This document shows positions 9,503 to 18,270 of a DNA stretch of 64,000 nt, one piece after another (within the stretch, counting starts at the first letter, position 1; every line of letters starts with the position of its first letter). Both the position numbers and the translations under genes were made by a program. The stretch lies in the NCBI RefSeq assembly GCF_949282365.1, contig NZ_CASDOY010000001.1, forward strand, positions 62,001 through 126,000, given 5' to 3'. This stretch comes from an uncultured Desulfovibrio sp. Lineage in GTDB: Bacteria > Desulfobacterota > Desulfovibrionia > Desulfovibrionales > Desulfovibrionaceae. Under the pieces are notes generated by a model that ran no database searches, was not told where the DNA came from, and worked only from the letters and a program-made list of their open reading frames with translations.

Positions 9503-10093
9503 ATGACCATTGAAAAGACGTTGAGCGTGCAAAAGCGTGAAGGTAGCGGCAAAGGTCCTGCGGGCCGTGCGCGCACGCAGGAAATGATTCCCGGCGTGTT
9601 CTACACCGCCAAGGGCGACAATATCGCCGTGCAGGCTCCTGCCCTGCCCCTGGAAAAGATGTACAGCGAAATGGGCCGTACCGCCGTGTTCAATCTGGAA
9701 ATTGACGACAACGGCACCAAGACCGTGCATCCCGTCATGTTCTGGGACGTGCAGAAGCATCCCTACAAGAAAGCCTTCACCCATGTGGATTTCTACGGCG
9801 TGGATCTGGACAAGGAAGTCAAGGTCGACGTGCCGCTGGAATTCGTGGGCGTTTCCCGTGGCGTCAAGCTGGGCGGCGTGATGGAAACCTATCGCGAAAG
9901 CGTGCGTCTGTGCTGCAAGCCCCTGGATATGCCCAAGAAGGTCACCATCGATGTGACCGATATGGGTATCAATGACACCGTGACCGTGGAGACCCTGACC
10001 CTCCCCGAGAACGTCAAGGCCGTGTTCGACAAGAACTTCGCCATCGTGAGCGTGTTCTCCAAGAGCAAGGACGCTGCCGAAGCCGCCGAATAA
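9503..10093 (+). CDS. rplY: 50S ribosomal protein L25, long (CTC) form
   Basis: Binds 5S rRNA in the large ribosomal subunit. At 196 residues it is the two-domain TL5/CTC form: an N-terminal L25 domain (SVQKREGSGKGPAGRAR, IPGVFYTAKG) and a C-terminal beta domain (HVDFYGVDLDKEVKVDVPLE). The segment VPLEFVGVSRGVKLGGV is typical of CTC. The ribosome site TAAGGAG precedes the ATG. It is 72 bp after prs and is followed by a clear terminator. Confidence 0.95.
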   Translation: MTIEKTLSVQKREGSGKGPAGRARTQEMIPGVFYTAKGDNIAVQAPALPLEKMYSEMGRTAVFNLEIDDNGTKTVHPVMFWDVQKHPYKKAFTHVDFYGVDLDKEVKVDVPLEFVGVSRGVKLGGVMETYRESVRLCCKPLDMPKKVTIDVTDMGINDTVTVETLTLPENVKAVFDKNFAIVSVFSKSKDAAEAAE

Positions 10094-10115
10094 GGCGTCT
10101 GTTCCGCAGTTTTTT

Positions 10116-10150
10116 CAGGCCGGTCTCCTCTGGGGCCGGCCTGATTTTTA
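10116..10150 (+). terminator. Rho-independent terminator after rplY
   Basis: Perfect 8-bp stem CAGGCCGG / CCGGCCTG (10116-10123 with 10136-10143) with a 12-nt loop, followed by ATTTTTA. It lies 22 bp after the rplY stop and just before the alpha/beta hydrolase start. Confidence 0.85.
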
Positions 10151-10154
10151 TACT

Positions 10155-11024
10155 ATGTCCAGCTGCCCTGCCCTGCAGTATCATACGCTGCGCTCTGCCG
10201 GCCGTCAGGTCTGCATCGAACTCTGGCCCAGACCAGGCGCGGCCTGCCTGCTTTTCTATCCGGGGACCATGTTCTGTCCGGTACAGTACCGGCCCTTCCT
10301 GCACAGTCTCTGGAAAAGCGGCCTTGCCGTCGCGGCCCTGCACCTCACAGGTCATGGCCGCAATCCGCACCATTGCCTGTTTTCCTTTGCCGATCTTTTG
10401 CAGGATGGTCTTGATGCGGAAGAGTGGCTGCTGCAAAAAGGGCTGGGGCCCGTGCTGCTCTGCGGGCACAGTCAGGGCGGGATACTGGCTCTGGCGCATG
10501 CCTCCCGCAGCCATCGGGCGCGGGCCTGTTTTGCGTTCAGCGCCATTTTTCCGCAACATCGGCATGCCATAGAGCTGACGCGCTTCGCCGCCCTGGCAGG
10601 ACAGCGAGAGCGTCTGCTTGCCGGGACAGCATGGCTTGCCCGCTGGCTGCCCTGGCTCCCCTTGCCCGTGTTCAGTTACCTTTCGGTGAAAAAGATCCTA
10701 GCCGGCCGCCTGCGGCTGCCTCTGGATCGACGCCAGACCAGGACGAGCTATCCCCTGCGCTATCTGCATTCCCTGTTCAGTGCCGATATAGCCACCACGC
10801 TGCATTGTCCGTTCCACCTCTTCAACGCCCGTGATGATGCCCTGTTCACGCAAGCGCTCATCGAAGATACCCTTGCCGCGGTAAGGGCTCCTGAAAAGCA
10901 TGTTGTCTGGCTGCCGCATGGCGGCCATCTGGCCATCCTTTCCCCTGCCGTGGCCTCCCCCGCAGCCGCCCGTGTGGCTGCGCTCGCCAGCGGACACGGC
11001 TTGCCCCTTTTTCTCCAACCATAA
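10155..11024 (+). CDS. alpha/beta-fold hydrolase (lysophospholipase/esterase-like)
   Basis: Cytoplasmic alpha/beta hydrolase of 289 residues with no signal peptide. The nucleophile elbow is GHSQGG (Ser near residue 112), the oxyanion segment is LLFYPGTMFCPVQYRPFL, and a C-terminal GGHLAIL supplies the likely catalytic His; FNARDDALFT supplies the likely acid. The family covers esterases, lipases and peptidases, so the substrate is unknown. The gene starts only a few bases after the rplY terminator, so its promoter is not obvious. pth follows after 10 bp. Confidence 0.75.
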   Translation: MSSCPALQYHTLRSAGRQVCIELWPRPGAACLLFYPGTMFCPVQYRPFLHSLWKSGLAVAALHLTGHGRNPHHCLFSFADLLQDGLDAEEWLLQKGLGPVLLCGHSQGGILALAHASRSHRARACFAFSAIFPQHRHAIELTRFAALAGQRERLLAGTAWLARWLPWLPLPVFSYLSVKKILAGRLRLPLDRRQTRTSYPLRYLHSLFSADIATTLHCPFHLFNARDDALFTQALIEDTLAAVRAPEKHVVWLPHGGHLAILSPAVASPAAARVAALASGHGLPLFLQP

Positions 11025-11034
11025 GGAATGCATC

Positions 11035-11628
11035 ATGGATTTTGGCGGTGTTGTCATCGGCCTGGGCAATCCCGGCAGCCAGTATGCCGGAACGCGGCAC
11101 AACTGCGGCTTTGCCTTTGTGGAACACCTGCTGGAGCATGCCCGTCAGGAAGGCGGGCAAGTACAAAGCCAGAACGGCGGCAAGTTCTCCTGTGAACTGT
11201 GGCGACTGCGCTGCCCCGGCCTGCCTGGGGACTGGCTTGCCGCCATGCCGCAGACCTTTATGAACCTGAGCGGACAGTGCGTCCAGCCCCTGCTGGCCTG
11301 GCACAAGATCCGCCCGGACCAGCTGGTCGTCGTCCACGATGAACTGGATATCCCCGCCGGGGAACTGCGCTTCAAGAAAGGTGGCGGCAATGCGGGCCAT
11401 AACGGCCTTAAATCCATCACCCAGCTTCTGGGGACGCCGGACTTCCATCGTCTGCGCATCGGTATCGGCCGCCCTCCCCAGAAAGGCGACGTCATCAACT
11501 GGGTACTGGGGCGCCCCTGCGCCGAAGATGCTGACCGTATTCGGGAGGCGACGCAAAAGGCCCTGGAAGTCTTGCAGATCTTTGCCGCCAGGGGACTGGA
11601 AGCCGCTGTGCGGGCCACACGTTCCTGA
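11035..11628 (+). CDS. pth: peptidyl-tRNA hydrolase
   Basis: Recycles tRNA by cleaving peptidyl-tRNA released from stalled ribosomes. Motifs: VVIGLGNPGSQYAGTRHNCG with the catalytic His, PQTFMNLSGQCV, VVHDELDIPAGELRFKKGG and GNAGHNGLKSI. The ATG at 11035 is chosen because it gives the standard N terminus and follows AAGGAATG; the frame remains open further upstream inside the hydrolase gene, which is not meaningful. The product has 197 residues. Confidence 0.96.
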   Translation: MDFGGVVIGLGNPGSQYAGTRHNCGFAFVEHLLEHARQEGGQVQSQNGGKFSCELWRLRCPGLPGDWLAAMPQTFMNLSGQCVQPLLAWHKIRPDQLVVVHDELDIPAGELRFKKGGGNAGHNGLKSITQLLGTPDFHRLRIGIGRPPQKGDVINWVLGRPCAEDADRIREATQKALEVLQIFAARGLEAAVRATRS

Positions 11629-11808
11629 TCTGGTGCTGCCGGGCCACATGTGCTTCCCGGAGCGTCCTACTGGATAAAAAAATTTTTTTGCTGGACTACT
11701 GGCAGGTTGTGAGCTATCTTCTTTTATCAGTAGAAAAAATTACCTGACGCTTTTTCACATTCGATATGTTTTCGCGTTTGGCGCGGGCACTTCAACCCTT
11801 GGACGGAA

Positions 11809-12327
11809 ATGTTTACATCCGAACAGCTTGTAGTGTACCCAGCTCAAGGTGTGGGCCAGATAGAGCGCATTGACAGCCAGAATATTGGCGGTTCGGCGTG
11901 CGACTTTTATATTGTGCGCATCCGGGCCAACAGTATCACCCTCATGGTTCCGGTCAAGAATGCCTCCAATGTCGGCTTGCGCACCCTGGTCAGCGCCAAG
12001 GAAGCGGAACATATCTGGAATGCCCTGCGCAACAATCCCCAGCAGACGATCCACACAGGCCAGAACTGGAACCGGCGGTTCCGCGAATATTCCGAACGGC
12101 TCAAGAGCCCGGACCTGTCCATCGTCGCCAATGTGCTGCGCGAGCTCCTGCTGATCGGTCGCACCAAAGATCTCTCTTTTGGTGAGCGGCGTCTTCTGGA
12201 GCAGGCCATGAGTCTGGTCACCGGAGAGCTTGGGGAAGTCCTCCATGCGGAACAGCGTGACCTGCAGTCCGAGCTGATTTCCCTCTATTCCCCGCCTGCC
12301 AAGCAACCCGCAACCACAGCGCACTAA
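11809..12327 (+). CDS. carD: CarD/CdnL-family transcriptional regulator
   Basis: RNA-polymerase-binding regulator of 172 residues. The N-terminal RNAP-interaction (Tudor-like) domain is seen in QLVVYPAQGVGQIERIDSQ and YIVRIRANSITLMVPVKNA. The C-terminal helical DNA-binding part includes VLRELLLIGRTKDLSFGERR. CarD/CdnL proteins stabilise open complexes, notably at rRNA promoters. A 180-bp upstream gap with A/T-rich runs near 11675-11750 probably holds its promoter, but I cannot pick a convincing -10/-35 pair. Rho is encoded next. Confidence 0.92.
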   Translation: MFTSEQLVVYPAQGVGQIERIDSQNIGGSACDFYIVRIRANSITLMVPVKNASNVGLRTLVSAKEAEHIWNALRNNPQQTIHTGQNWNRRFREYSERLKSPDLSIVANVLRELLLIGRTKDLSFGERRLLEQAMSLVTGELGEVLHAEQRDLQSELISLYSPPAKQPATTAH

Positions 12328-12455
12328 CCATTTTTCGCTTGCTTCCGGCCCCAAGATAGGCTACACGCTTTTCTTACACGTCTTTTTTATTCCAATCCAT
12401 AACACTTTTTTTGCATCGCATTACCTGTGCCGGTGATGTCGTGCGTCCTACTCCC

Positions 12456-13775
12456 ATGGAAAAAGCACCCCGTAAATACGTCCGCAAAAAAAAGGCTGTC
12501 CCTGCTTTGCTGTCAGACAGCGGCCTGAGTCTGACAGAACTGAAAACCCGCAGTATGCAGGCTCTGATGGAGCTGGCCGAACAATACGAGATCGAAAATG
12601 CCAGTTCCATGCGCAAGCAGGAGTTGATTTTCGCCTTGCTGCAGGCCTGTGCCTCCCAGAACGGGGCCATCTACGGGGACGGCGTTCTGGAGATACTCCC
12701 CGATGGTTTTGGCTTCCTGCGTTCTCCCTTGTGCAGCTATATGCCGGGGCCGGATGACATCTATGTTTCCCCCTCCCAGATCCGTCGTTTTGCCCTGCGC
12801 AAGGGAGATATCGTTTCCGGGCAGATCCGGCCTCCAAAAGAAGGGGAACGCTACTTTGCCCTGCTCAAAGTGACCGAGATCGGCTTTGAACCGCCGGAAA
12901 ATGCCAAGAACCTCGTCCTGTTCGACAACCTGACGCCCATCTATCCCGATCACCAGCTGATCATGGAAAATGGCGAGAAAAACCTCTCCAACCGCGTCAT
13001 CGACATCATGGCGCCCATCGGCTGCGGACAGCGCGGCCTCATCGTCGCCCCTCCCCGCACCGGCAAGACGGTCCTGCTCCAGTCCCTGGCCAATGCCATC
13101 AATGCCAACAATCCCGACGTCTATCTAATCGTCCTGCTCATCGACGAACGCCCTGAAGAAGTCACCGATATGGAACGCACGGTGAAAAAGGCGGAAGTCA
13201 TCAGCTCCACGTTCGACGAGCCGCCGCAGCGCCATGTGCAGGTCTGCGAGATGGTGCTGGAAAAAGCCAAGCGTTTGGTAGAGCGCAAGCGGGACGTGGT
13301 CATCCTCATGGACTCCATCACCCGTCTGGGCCGCGCCTACAACGCGGTGACCCCCTCCTCGGGCCGCGTCCTTTCCGGTGGTCTGGATGCCAATGCCCTG
13401 CAGCGCCCCAAGCGTATTTTTGGTGCGGCGCGCAATATCGAAGAAGGCGGCAGCCTGACCATCATCGCCACAGCGCTCATCGACACCGGTTCCCGCATGG
13501 ATGAAGTCATCTTTGAAGAATTCAAGGGCACCGGCAATATGGAAATCTATCTGGACCGCCATCTGGCGGAAAAGCGCATCTTCCCCGCCATCGACATCAA
13601 CCGCACCGGCACCCGCAAGGAAGACCTGCTGCTGTCCGATGATATCCTCAACCGCGTCTGGATACTGCGCAAGATCCTGGCGCCCATGTCCCCCATCGAC
13701 AGCATGGAATTCCTGCTGGACAAGATGCGCGGCACCAAATCCAACAAGGATTTCATGGACGCCATGGGCAAGTAG
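12456..13775 (+). CDS. rho: transcription termination factor Rho
   Basis: Hexameric RNA-dependent ATPase that terminates transcription. Layout: N-terminal Rho-N helices ([20 protein letters not shown]), cold-shock-like RNA-binding domain ([18 protein letters not shown]), Walker A APPRTGKT, Walker B region [17 protein letters not shown], and the C-terminal R/Q-loops. A short basic Lys/Arg-rich leader (RKYVRKKK) precedes Rho-N. Start placed at the ATG at 12456, giving 439 residues; an in-frame GTG at 12441 is an alternative, and neither has a strong ribosome site. Confidence 0.96.
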   Translation: MEKAPRKYVRKKKAVPALLSDSGLSLTELKTRSMQALMELAEQYEIENASSMRKQELIFALLQACASQNGAIYGDGVLEILPDGFGFLRSPLCSYMPGPDDIYVSPSQIRRFALRKGDIVSGQIRPPKEGERYFALLKVTEIGFEPPENAKNLVLFDNLTPIYPDHQLIMENGEKNLSNRVIDIMAPIGCGQRGLIVAPPRTGKTVLLQSLANAINANNPDVYLIVLLIDERPEEVTDMERTVKKAEVISSTFDEPPQRHVQVCEMVLEKAKRLVERKRDVVILMDSITRLGRAYNAVTPSSGRVLSGGLDANALQRPKRIFGAARNIEEGGSLTIIATALIDTGSRMDEVIFEEFKGTGNMEIYLDRHLAEKRIFPAIDINRTGTRKEDLLLSDDILNRVWILRKILAPMSPIDSMEFLLDKMRGTKSNKDFMDAMGK

Positions 13776-13807
13776 CCCTTTCGTTCCATCCGCGCAAGTT
13801 TTTGCCC

Positions 13808-13838
13808 AAGGGCGCCCTTCTCCGGGCGCCTTTTTTCT
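13808..13838 (+). terminator. Rho-independent terminator after rho
   Basis: The stem GGCGCCC / GGGCGCC is extended by a G-T and two A-T pairs (13808-13817 with 13824-13833) around a short loop and followed by a T run. It lies 32 bp after the rho stop. Confidence 0.85.
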
Positions 13839-13906
13839 TGTCCTGCGCCGTGTTCGCCGCATCATGCACGGTACGGTATGGCAGCCTTACTGCCGGACAC
13901 AGGCCA

Positions 13907-13934
13907 TAAAAAAGGGCCCCAACAAGGGAGCCCG
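13907..13934 (-). terminator. Rho-independent terminator after tpx
   Basis: Read on the minus strand: a GGGCTCC / GGGGCCC stem with one wobble pair and a 5-nt loop, followed by six T. It ends the minus-strand tpx transcript, facing the rho terminator in the convergent gap. Confidence 0.75.
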
Positions 13935-13959
13935 GAAGCATCTGAGCAGGAAGTCGGAA

Positions 13960-14463
13960 CTAGGCCAGCTTTTTCACCGCGTCCAGTACCGCGTCATAAT
14001 CGGGTTCATGGGTCACTTCGGGCACCAGCTGGCTGTAGGCCAGGGTCCCGTCGGGAGCCACCACGAAAATGGCACGGGCCAGCAGGCGCAGTTCCTGGAT
14101 CAGCACGCCGTAATTCTTGCCAAAGTCCACATCCTTGTAGTCGGACAGGCTTTCCACGGCCTGCACACCGGCAGCGCCGCACCAGCGGGCTTGGGCAAAT
14201 GGCAGGTCGCAGCTCAGAGCCAGAATCTGTACTTTGTCGGAGAGGGCGGCGGCTTCCTTGTTGAAGCGGCGTACTTCCATGTCGCACACAGGGGTATCCA
14301 GAGACGGCACGCTCACCAAGACCACGATCTTGCCTGCGTAATCTTTCAGGCTGCGGGGTTCGAGACCGTTGTTGCAAACAGTGAATTCTGGGGCTTTCTG
14401 CCCCACAACGGGCATGCTGCCTTCGAGATGGAGGGGATTGCCCATGAAGGTGACGGTATTCAT
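13960..14463 (-). CDS. tpx: thiol peroxidase (atypical 2-Cys peroxiredoxin)
   Basis: Reduces hydrogen and alkyl hydroperoxides using thioredoxin. The 167-residue protein has the peroxidatic Cys60 in SVPSLDTPVC and the resolving Cys95 in DLPFAQARWC, the Tpx spacing, plus an extra Cys85. Start at the ATG at 14463, preceded by AAGGAGC; the frame runs upstream without a better start. It lies 75 bp downstream of prmA on the same strand with its own likely promoter, and has its own terminator. Confidence 0.95.
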   Translation of the reverse strand: MNTVTFMGNPLHLEGSMPVVGQKAPEFTVCNNGLEPRSLKDYAGKIVVLVSVPSLDTPVCDMEVRRFNKEAAALSDKVQILALSCDLPFAQARWCGAAGVQAVESLSDYKDVDFGKNYGVLIQELRLLARAIFVVAPDGTLAYSQLVPEVTHEPDYDAVLDAVKKLA

Positions 14464-14500
14464 AAAAAGCTCCTTGCAGCTTTTGCGTTCAAGATGTCTT

Positions 14501-14529
14501 TCCCTAGCAGGTGAGCTGCCAGCTGTCAA
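14501..14529 (-). promoter_or_regulatory. possible sigma-70-type promoter for tpx
   Basis: Minus strand: a perfect -35 TTGACA (14524-14529), 17-nt spacer, then TAGGGA (14501-14506), a poor -10. It sits about 40 bp upstream of the tpx start. The -35 match is strong and the -10 weak. Confidence 0.4.
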
Positions 14530-14538
14530 GAATATTTC

Positions 14539-15402
14539 CTAATTAACAGTATCCCATACCAGCGCGGCCCACTCGCCGTCCACGATACAAAGAGGCTTGG
14601 GCAATCCCTGGGCCATGTAGGCGGCGGTCACGCCTTCGGCCTGGATCTCCAGCAGACCGGACAGGACCAGGCAGCCGCCGGGGCGGCAGGCACGCACGAT
14701 ATCAGCTGCCATTTCCGTCAACGGCCGGGCCAGAATATTGGCCAGCACCAAATCGAAGGTCTTGCCGGCCACGGCGCCGATGCTGCCTTCCGCCACGCTG
14801 AAAGCCTCAGGAGCGATCCCGTTGAGCGCGCGGTTTTCCAGGGCATTGTCAACGGCCAGAGGGTCGATATCCAGCCCTTCGCCAGTAAGGCCGAACTTGC
14901 AGCAGCCGATGCCCAGCACCCCCGAGCCGGTACCGAGATCCAGAAAGTGCTGCCCTTTTTGCAGGCGGCCGGCTTCCAGCAGATCGCTGACCACGCGCAG
15001 GCAAAGGGCCGTCGTGGCATGGTGGCCGGTACCGAAAGCGCTCTTGGGTTCGATGAGGATGGCCGTCCTGCCTGGGAAATCGGGCGTATCCGCCAGCCAG
15101 GGCGGCAGGACCACAAAACGGTCGCCGCAGCATACAGGCGTGAAGAACTGCCGCCAGGCCGCCAGCCAGTCGGTTTTTTCCAGCTCGGAAAGTTCCGTTG
15201 CCGTCGCCTGGACCGACTGTTTCAGGATCTGCTGCAGCCGTTCCAGAAAATCTTTTTGCTCGCAGTGGATCCGGAAACGTGTCTCGCCGGTAGGCAGGCT
15301 CTGCTCTTCCCAGCCAAAGGGCACTTCCAGTGCCAGCAGACCGGTGATGCAATCATACTCGCTTTCCGCAGCAATACATTCAAGGCGATGGATGGTTTTC
15401 AT
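14539..15402 (-). CDS. prmA: ribosomal protein L11 methyltransferase
   Basis: SAM-dependent trimethylation of ribosomal protein L11. The N-terminal substrate-recognition domain is followed by the PrmA-type sequence AFGTGHHATTALCL, the SAM-binding motif I FLDLGTGSGVLGIG, and the motif IV-like LVLANILARPL. At 287 residues it has the normal length. The minus-strand start at 15402 is an ATG in the typical position. The 15.4-15.6 kb gap separates it from the divergent methyltransferase gene. Confidence 0.93.
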   Translation of the reverse strand: MKTIHRLECIAAESEYDCITGLLALEVPFGWEEQSLPTGETRFRIHCEQKDFLERLQQILKQSVQATATELSELEKTDWLAAWRQFFTPVCCGDRFVVLPPWLADTPDFPGRTAILIEPKSAFGTGHHATTALCLRVVSDLLEAGRLQKGQHFLDLGTGSGVLGIGCCKFGLTGEGLDIDPLAVDNALENRALNGIAPEAFSVAEGSIGAVAGKTFDLVLANILARPLTEMAADIVRACRPGGCLVLSGLLEIQAEGVTAAYMAQGLPKPLCIVDGEWAALVWDTVN

Positions 15403-15638
15403 GCCTTCTGCCTAGCCCGCGCACAGGCCCCTGTCAAGGCGGCATATTGCCTTGCGGCGCAAATGCCTGTATGACTTTCCGGCACCGGCCGGGCATCCGG
15501 CCTTTTTCACGAGCGCGTCCCGAAAGGGCGCCTCCTTTTTTCAGTTTTTCGGCTTTTCTTGGCGTTGCCCGGCAAAGAGATTGCCGGCCTTACAGGCCCT
15601 GCCCGGAGGACGCGCGGGAAGCCGGACGGGAGACGACG

Positions 15639-16346
15639 ATGCTGGACAAGATCCTTGCGGACATCCGCAAGACCTTTGATGTGGATTTTGTGCCCCTGCA
15701 GCTGGATGGCGCCGAACTGCAAGTGCTGAACATCACGAACATGCAAAGCCATTTGGACAACCTGCTGGCCCGGCATGCCATCCACGATCCGCTGAAGGAC
15801 CTGCCCCTGTGGGCCAAGGTCTGGCCCGGCTCCTTTGTCCTGGGACGCTTTTTGCGCAAGCTGGAGCCCGAAGGCAAGACCATGCTGGAACTGGGCGGCG
15901 GCTGTGGCATCCTCAGCCTGGTGGCCTCCCGTTACGGCTTCCGGCGCATCGTGACCAGCGACATCGTCAATGACGCCCTGCAGTTCACCCGTGCCAACGT
16001 GCTGCGCAACGGCCTGCAGGACCTGATCGACGTCTGTTATCTCGATGTCTCCCGCCCCGGCAAGGACGAGCGTTTTCCCGAGGGCTTCGACCTGATCGTG
16101 GCCTCGGAGCTCCTCTATCTTGATGATCTGCACCGGCCGCTGCTGAAATTCGTGGACCGTCATCTGGCTCCAGGCGGCAAGGCCGTGTTCTGCACGGACA
16201 TGGCCCGGGCCAAGCCGCATTTTGCCAAACTGGCCGCCAAGACCTTTCAGGTGCAGGAGGGGCATATCGGTGTCAAGAGCCAGGATGCCGACGGACAGGA
16301 ACAACGCCGCATCTACGCCCTGCATATCCTGGAGCGCAAGCAGTAA
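15639..16346 (+). CDS. class I SAM-dependent methyltransferase
   Basis: Methyltransferase of 235 residues resembling small protein (lysine) methyltransferases of the PrmA/METTL21-like group. LWAKVWPGSFVLGRFL precedes SAM motif I TMLELGGGCGILSLVASR, the acidic motif II IVTSDIVNDAL, and motif IV DLIVASELLYLDD. The ATG at 15639 follows GGGAGACGACG; the frame upstream has no plausible start. It ends 2 bp before the YcaO gene, so the two are almost certainly co-translated, which suggests a joint modification of one target. The substrate cannot be told from sequence. Confidence 0.82.
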   Translation: MLDKILADIRKTFDVDFVPLQLDGAELQVLNITNMQSHLDNLLARHAIHDPLKDLPLWAKVWPGSFVLGRFLRKLEPEGKTMLELGGGCGILSLVASRYGFRRIVTSDIVNDALQFTRANVLRNGLQDLIDVCYLDVSRPGKDERFPEGFDLIVASELLYLDDLHRPLLKFVDRHLAPGGKAVFCTDMARAKPHFAKLAAKTFQVQEGHIGVKSQDADGQEQRRIYALHILERKQ

Positions 16347-16348
16347 CC

Positions 16349-18088
16349 ATGAGCACCCTTCCCGTCATCCATCTGCGATCCTGCCCCAAGGGCTATACCC
16401 TGGATCTGGACAAGGCCATCTCTCCTGAAGAAACCTACGCCCGGGTACAGGCCCGCATGAAGGCCGCCGGTCTGGATATCCTCTCCGAAGTACGCCGCGT
16501 GGACGTGGGCCGTCTGGGCATCCCGGTCTATCTCAGCGTTTGCGGCAAGGACGCCCGCGGCATCATGCCCACCCGCAAGCAGATGGGCAAGGGATCTTCG
16601 CCGGAGCAGGCCCGGGCCTCCGCCCTGATGGAGCTGATGGAGCGCTTTGCCTTTTTCAGCTTCTGGCAGCGCCTGCCGCACATGGTCTGCGCCACCTGGG
16701 CCGAAGCCGAGGCGCGCTTCGGCACGGATCTGCTGCCCATCGAGGAGATCTGCCGCTCTGTGGACGACAGCCTGTCCCCGCAGCAGGCCCGCGAAGTCAT
16801 GAGCACCTTGCGCTGGCACTTTTTCCCGGCCACCCATCTGGTCGACGGACGCACGGTCTGGCTGCCGCTGGACTGGTTCAAGCTGCTGGGGGAATTCAAC
16901 GGCACCTCCGCAGGCAACAGCCCGGAGGAATCCCTGCTGCAGGGCCTTTCCGAACTGGTGGAGCGCCACGTGTGCTGCCATATCGACCGGGAACGCCTGA
17001 CCACGCCCACCATCGATCCGCGCGACGTGGACGATCCCACTCTGCGCGACCTGCTGACGGCCTTTGAGCGGGAAGGCATCCGCATCGTGCTCAAGGACTT
17101 TTCGCTGGGCATGCCCCTGCCCACGGTGGGCGCGGTGGCCTGGGACCCTGCCTCGTTCCCGGCCCATTCCGAGATCGTCTTCACGGCGGGCACGGCGGCC
17201 TCTCCCGCCAAGGCGGCCATACGCGCCGTCACGGAAGTGGCCCAGCTGGGCGGCGATTTCTGCACGCAGGCTTGCTATGAGGCCTCCGGCCTGTCCAAAT
17301 TCGAGCAACTGGATGATATCCGATGGCTGCTGGAGGGCTCCCTGTGCCGTCTGGACGCATTGCCCAGCGTGGAGGCGCCCGACATCCGCGACGAATTGCT
17401 CTGCGCCCTGCGCCGTCTGGAGCCGGTGCAGGTCTACGCCGTGGAGACCACCCACCCCGCCCTGCAGGTGCCTGCCCATTACTGCATCGCGCCGGGCCTT
17501 TCCTTCCGGGAGCGCGACCGCAACCAGAGCATCGGCCTGTTCGTGGGCCGCAAGCTGTCCGAAGAAGCCGATGAAGAGACCGCCCTGAACGGTTTTGCCG
17601 TGCTGGAGCGCTGCTATCCCGGTGCCCACTTCCTGCCGTTCTTCCGGGCCATGCTGGCCCTGCGTGCCGACCGTCTGGACGAAGCGCGCGCTCTTTTTGC
17701 CCAGGCCCGTCCCCTGCAGCCGGGAAATGATGCCCGGGGGCTGGCAGCCTTCTATGAGGGCTATGCGGCCACACTGACCCATGATTGGGAAGCGGCCCTG
17801 CCCCCCCTGCGCGACGCCGTGGCTCTGTGCCCGGAAATGAAGGAATACGGCAACCTGCTGGGCGTCTGCCTGTTCCGGCTTAAGCGCTATGAGGACGCGG
17901 CGGCAGCCTTCCGGGCCGTGCTCAAGGTGGACAAGGGATCGGTGATGGATCTGGCCAATCTGGGCCTGTGCGAGAAGTTCCTGGGCCAGAAAGATGCCGC
18001 CATGGAGCATCTGGCCGCCGCGCTGGAAGTGGATCCTACGCTGGACTTTGCCCGTACCCACCTGGAAGAACTTAAAGTATCTCTTTAA
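16349..18088 (+). CDS. YcaO-domain protein with C-terminal TPR repeats
   Basis: A 579-residue protein. Residues 1 to about 390 form a YcaO domain, an ATP-dependent enzyme that activates peptide amides in azoline, thioamide or amidine formation. The ATP/Mg-binding Glu-rich motifs are visible: SALMELMERF near residues 91-100 and SELVERH at 201-207. The C-terminal 180 residues are TPR-like (YLLGV-type helices such as NLLGVCLFRLKRYEDAAAAF) and the Pro-rich C-terminal motif of cyclodehydratase YcaO proteins is absent. No TfuA, peptide precursor or E1-like partner is nearby; the only linked gene is the methyltransferase 2 bp upstream. E. coli YcaO also carries a helical tail and is linked to ribosomal protein S12 methylthiolation, so a ribosomal or other housekeeping target is possible. 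Confidence 0.85.
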   Translation: MSTLPVIHLRSCPKGYTLDLDKAISPEETYARVQARMKAAGLDILSEVRRVDVGRLGIPVYLSVCGKDARGIMPTRKQMGKGSSPEQARASALMELMERFAFFSFWQRLPHMVCATWAEAEARFGTDLLPIEEICRSVDDSLSPQQAREVMSTLRWHFFPATHLVDGRTVWLPLDWFKLLGEFNGTSAGNSPEESLLQGLSELVERHVCCHIDRERLTTPTIDPRDVDDPTLRDLLTAFEREGIRIVLKDFSLGMPLPTVGAVAWDPASFPAHSEIVFTAGTAASPAKAAIRAVTEVAQLGGDFCTQACYEASGLSKFEQLDDIRWLLEGSLCRLDALPSVEAPDIRDELLCALRRLEPVQVYAVETTHPALQVPAHYCIAPGLSFRERDRNQSIGLFVGRKLSEEADEETALNGFAVLERCYPGAHFLPFFRAMLALRADRLDEARALFAQARPLQPGNDARGLAAFYEGYAATLTHDWEAALPPLRDAVALCPEMKEYGNLLGVCLFRLKRYEDAAAAFRAVLKVDKGSVMDLANLGLCEKFLGQKDAAMEHLAAALEVDPTLDFARTHLEELKVSL

Positions 18089-18102
18089 TACTATCCCTGC
18101 AG

Positions 18103-18139
18103 CAAGGGAGCGGATCGCGCGTCTGCTCCCTTGTATTTT
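18103..18139 (+). terminator. terminator after the YcaO gene
   Basis: Stem CAAGGGAGCGGA / TCTGCTCCCTTG (18103-18114 with 18122-18133; one wobble pair), short loop, followed by TATTTTG. It lies 14 bp after the YcaO stop. Confidence 0.7.
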
Positions 18140-18270
18140 GTCCGGCGCAGCCCAGGATGCTTTCCCCTCCCCGGCGCAGCGGCCCGCTGCGTATCAGCGA
18201 GAAGCGCCTTTACAAGCCCGGCGACGGCGCGTACACCTGCTGTTCCGATATGATCTTTACCGAGGTAGCC

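Noticed and set aside
15500..15560. Possible hairpin with T run upstream of the methyltransferase gene
   Set aside because: The stem needs a bulge and the site lies between divergent genes, where no transcript needs to end.
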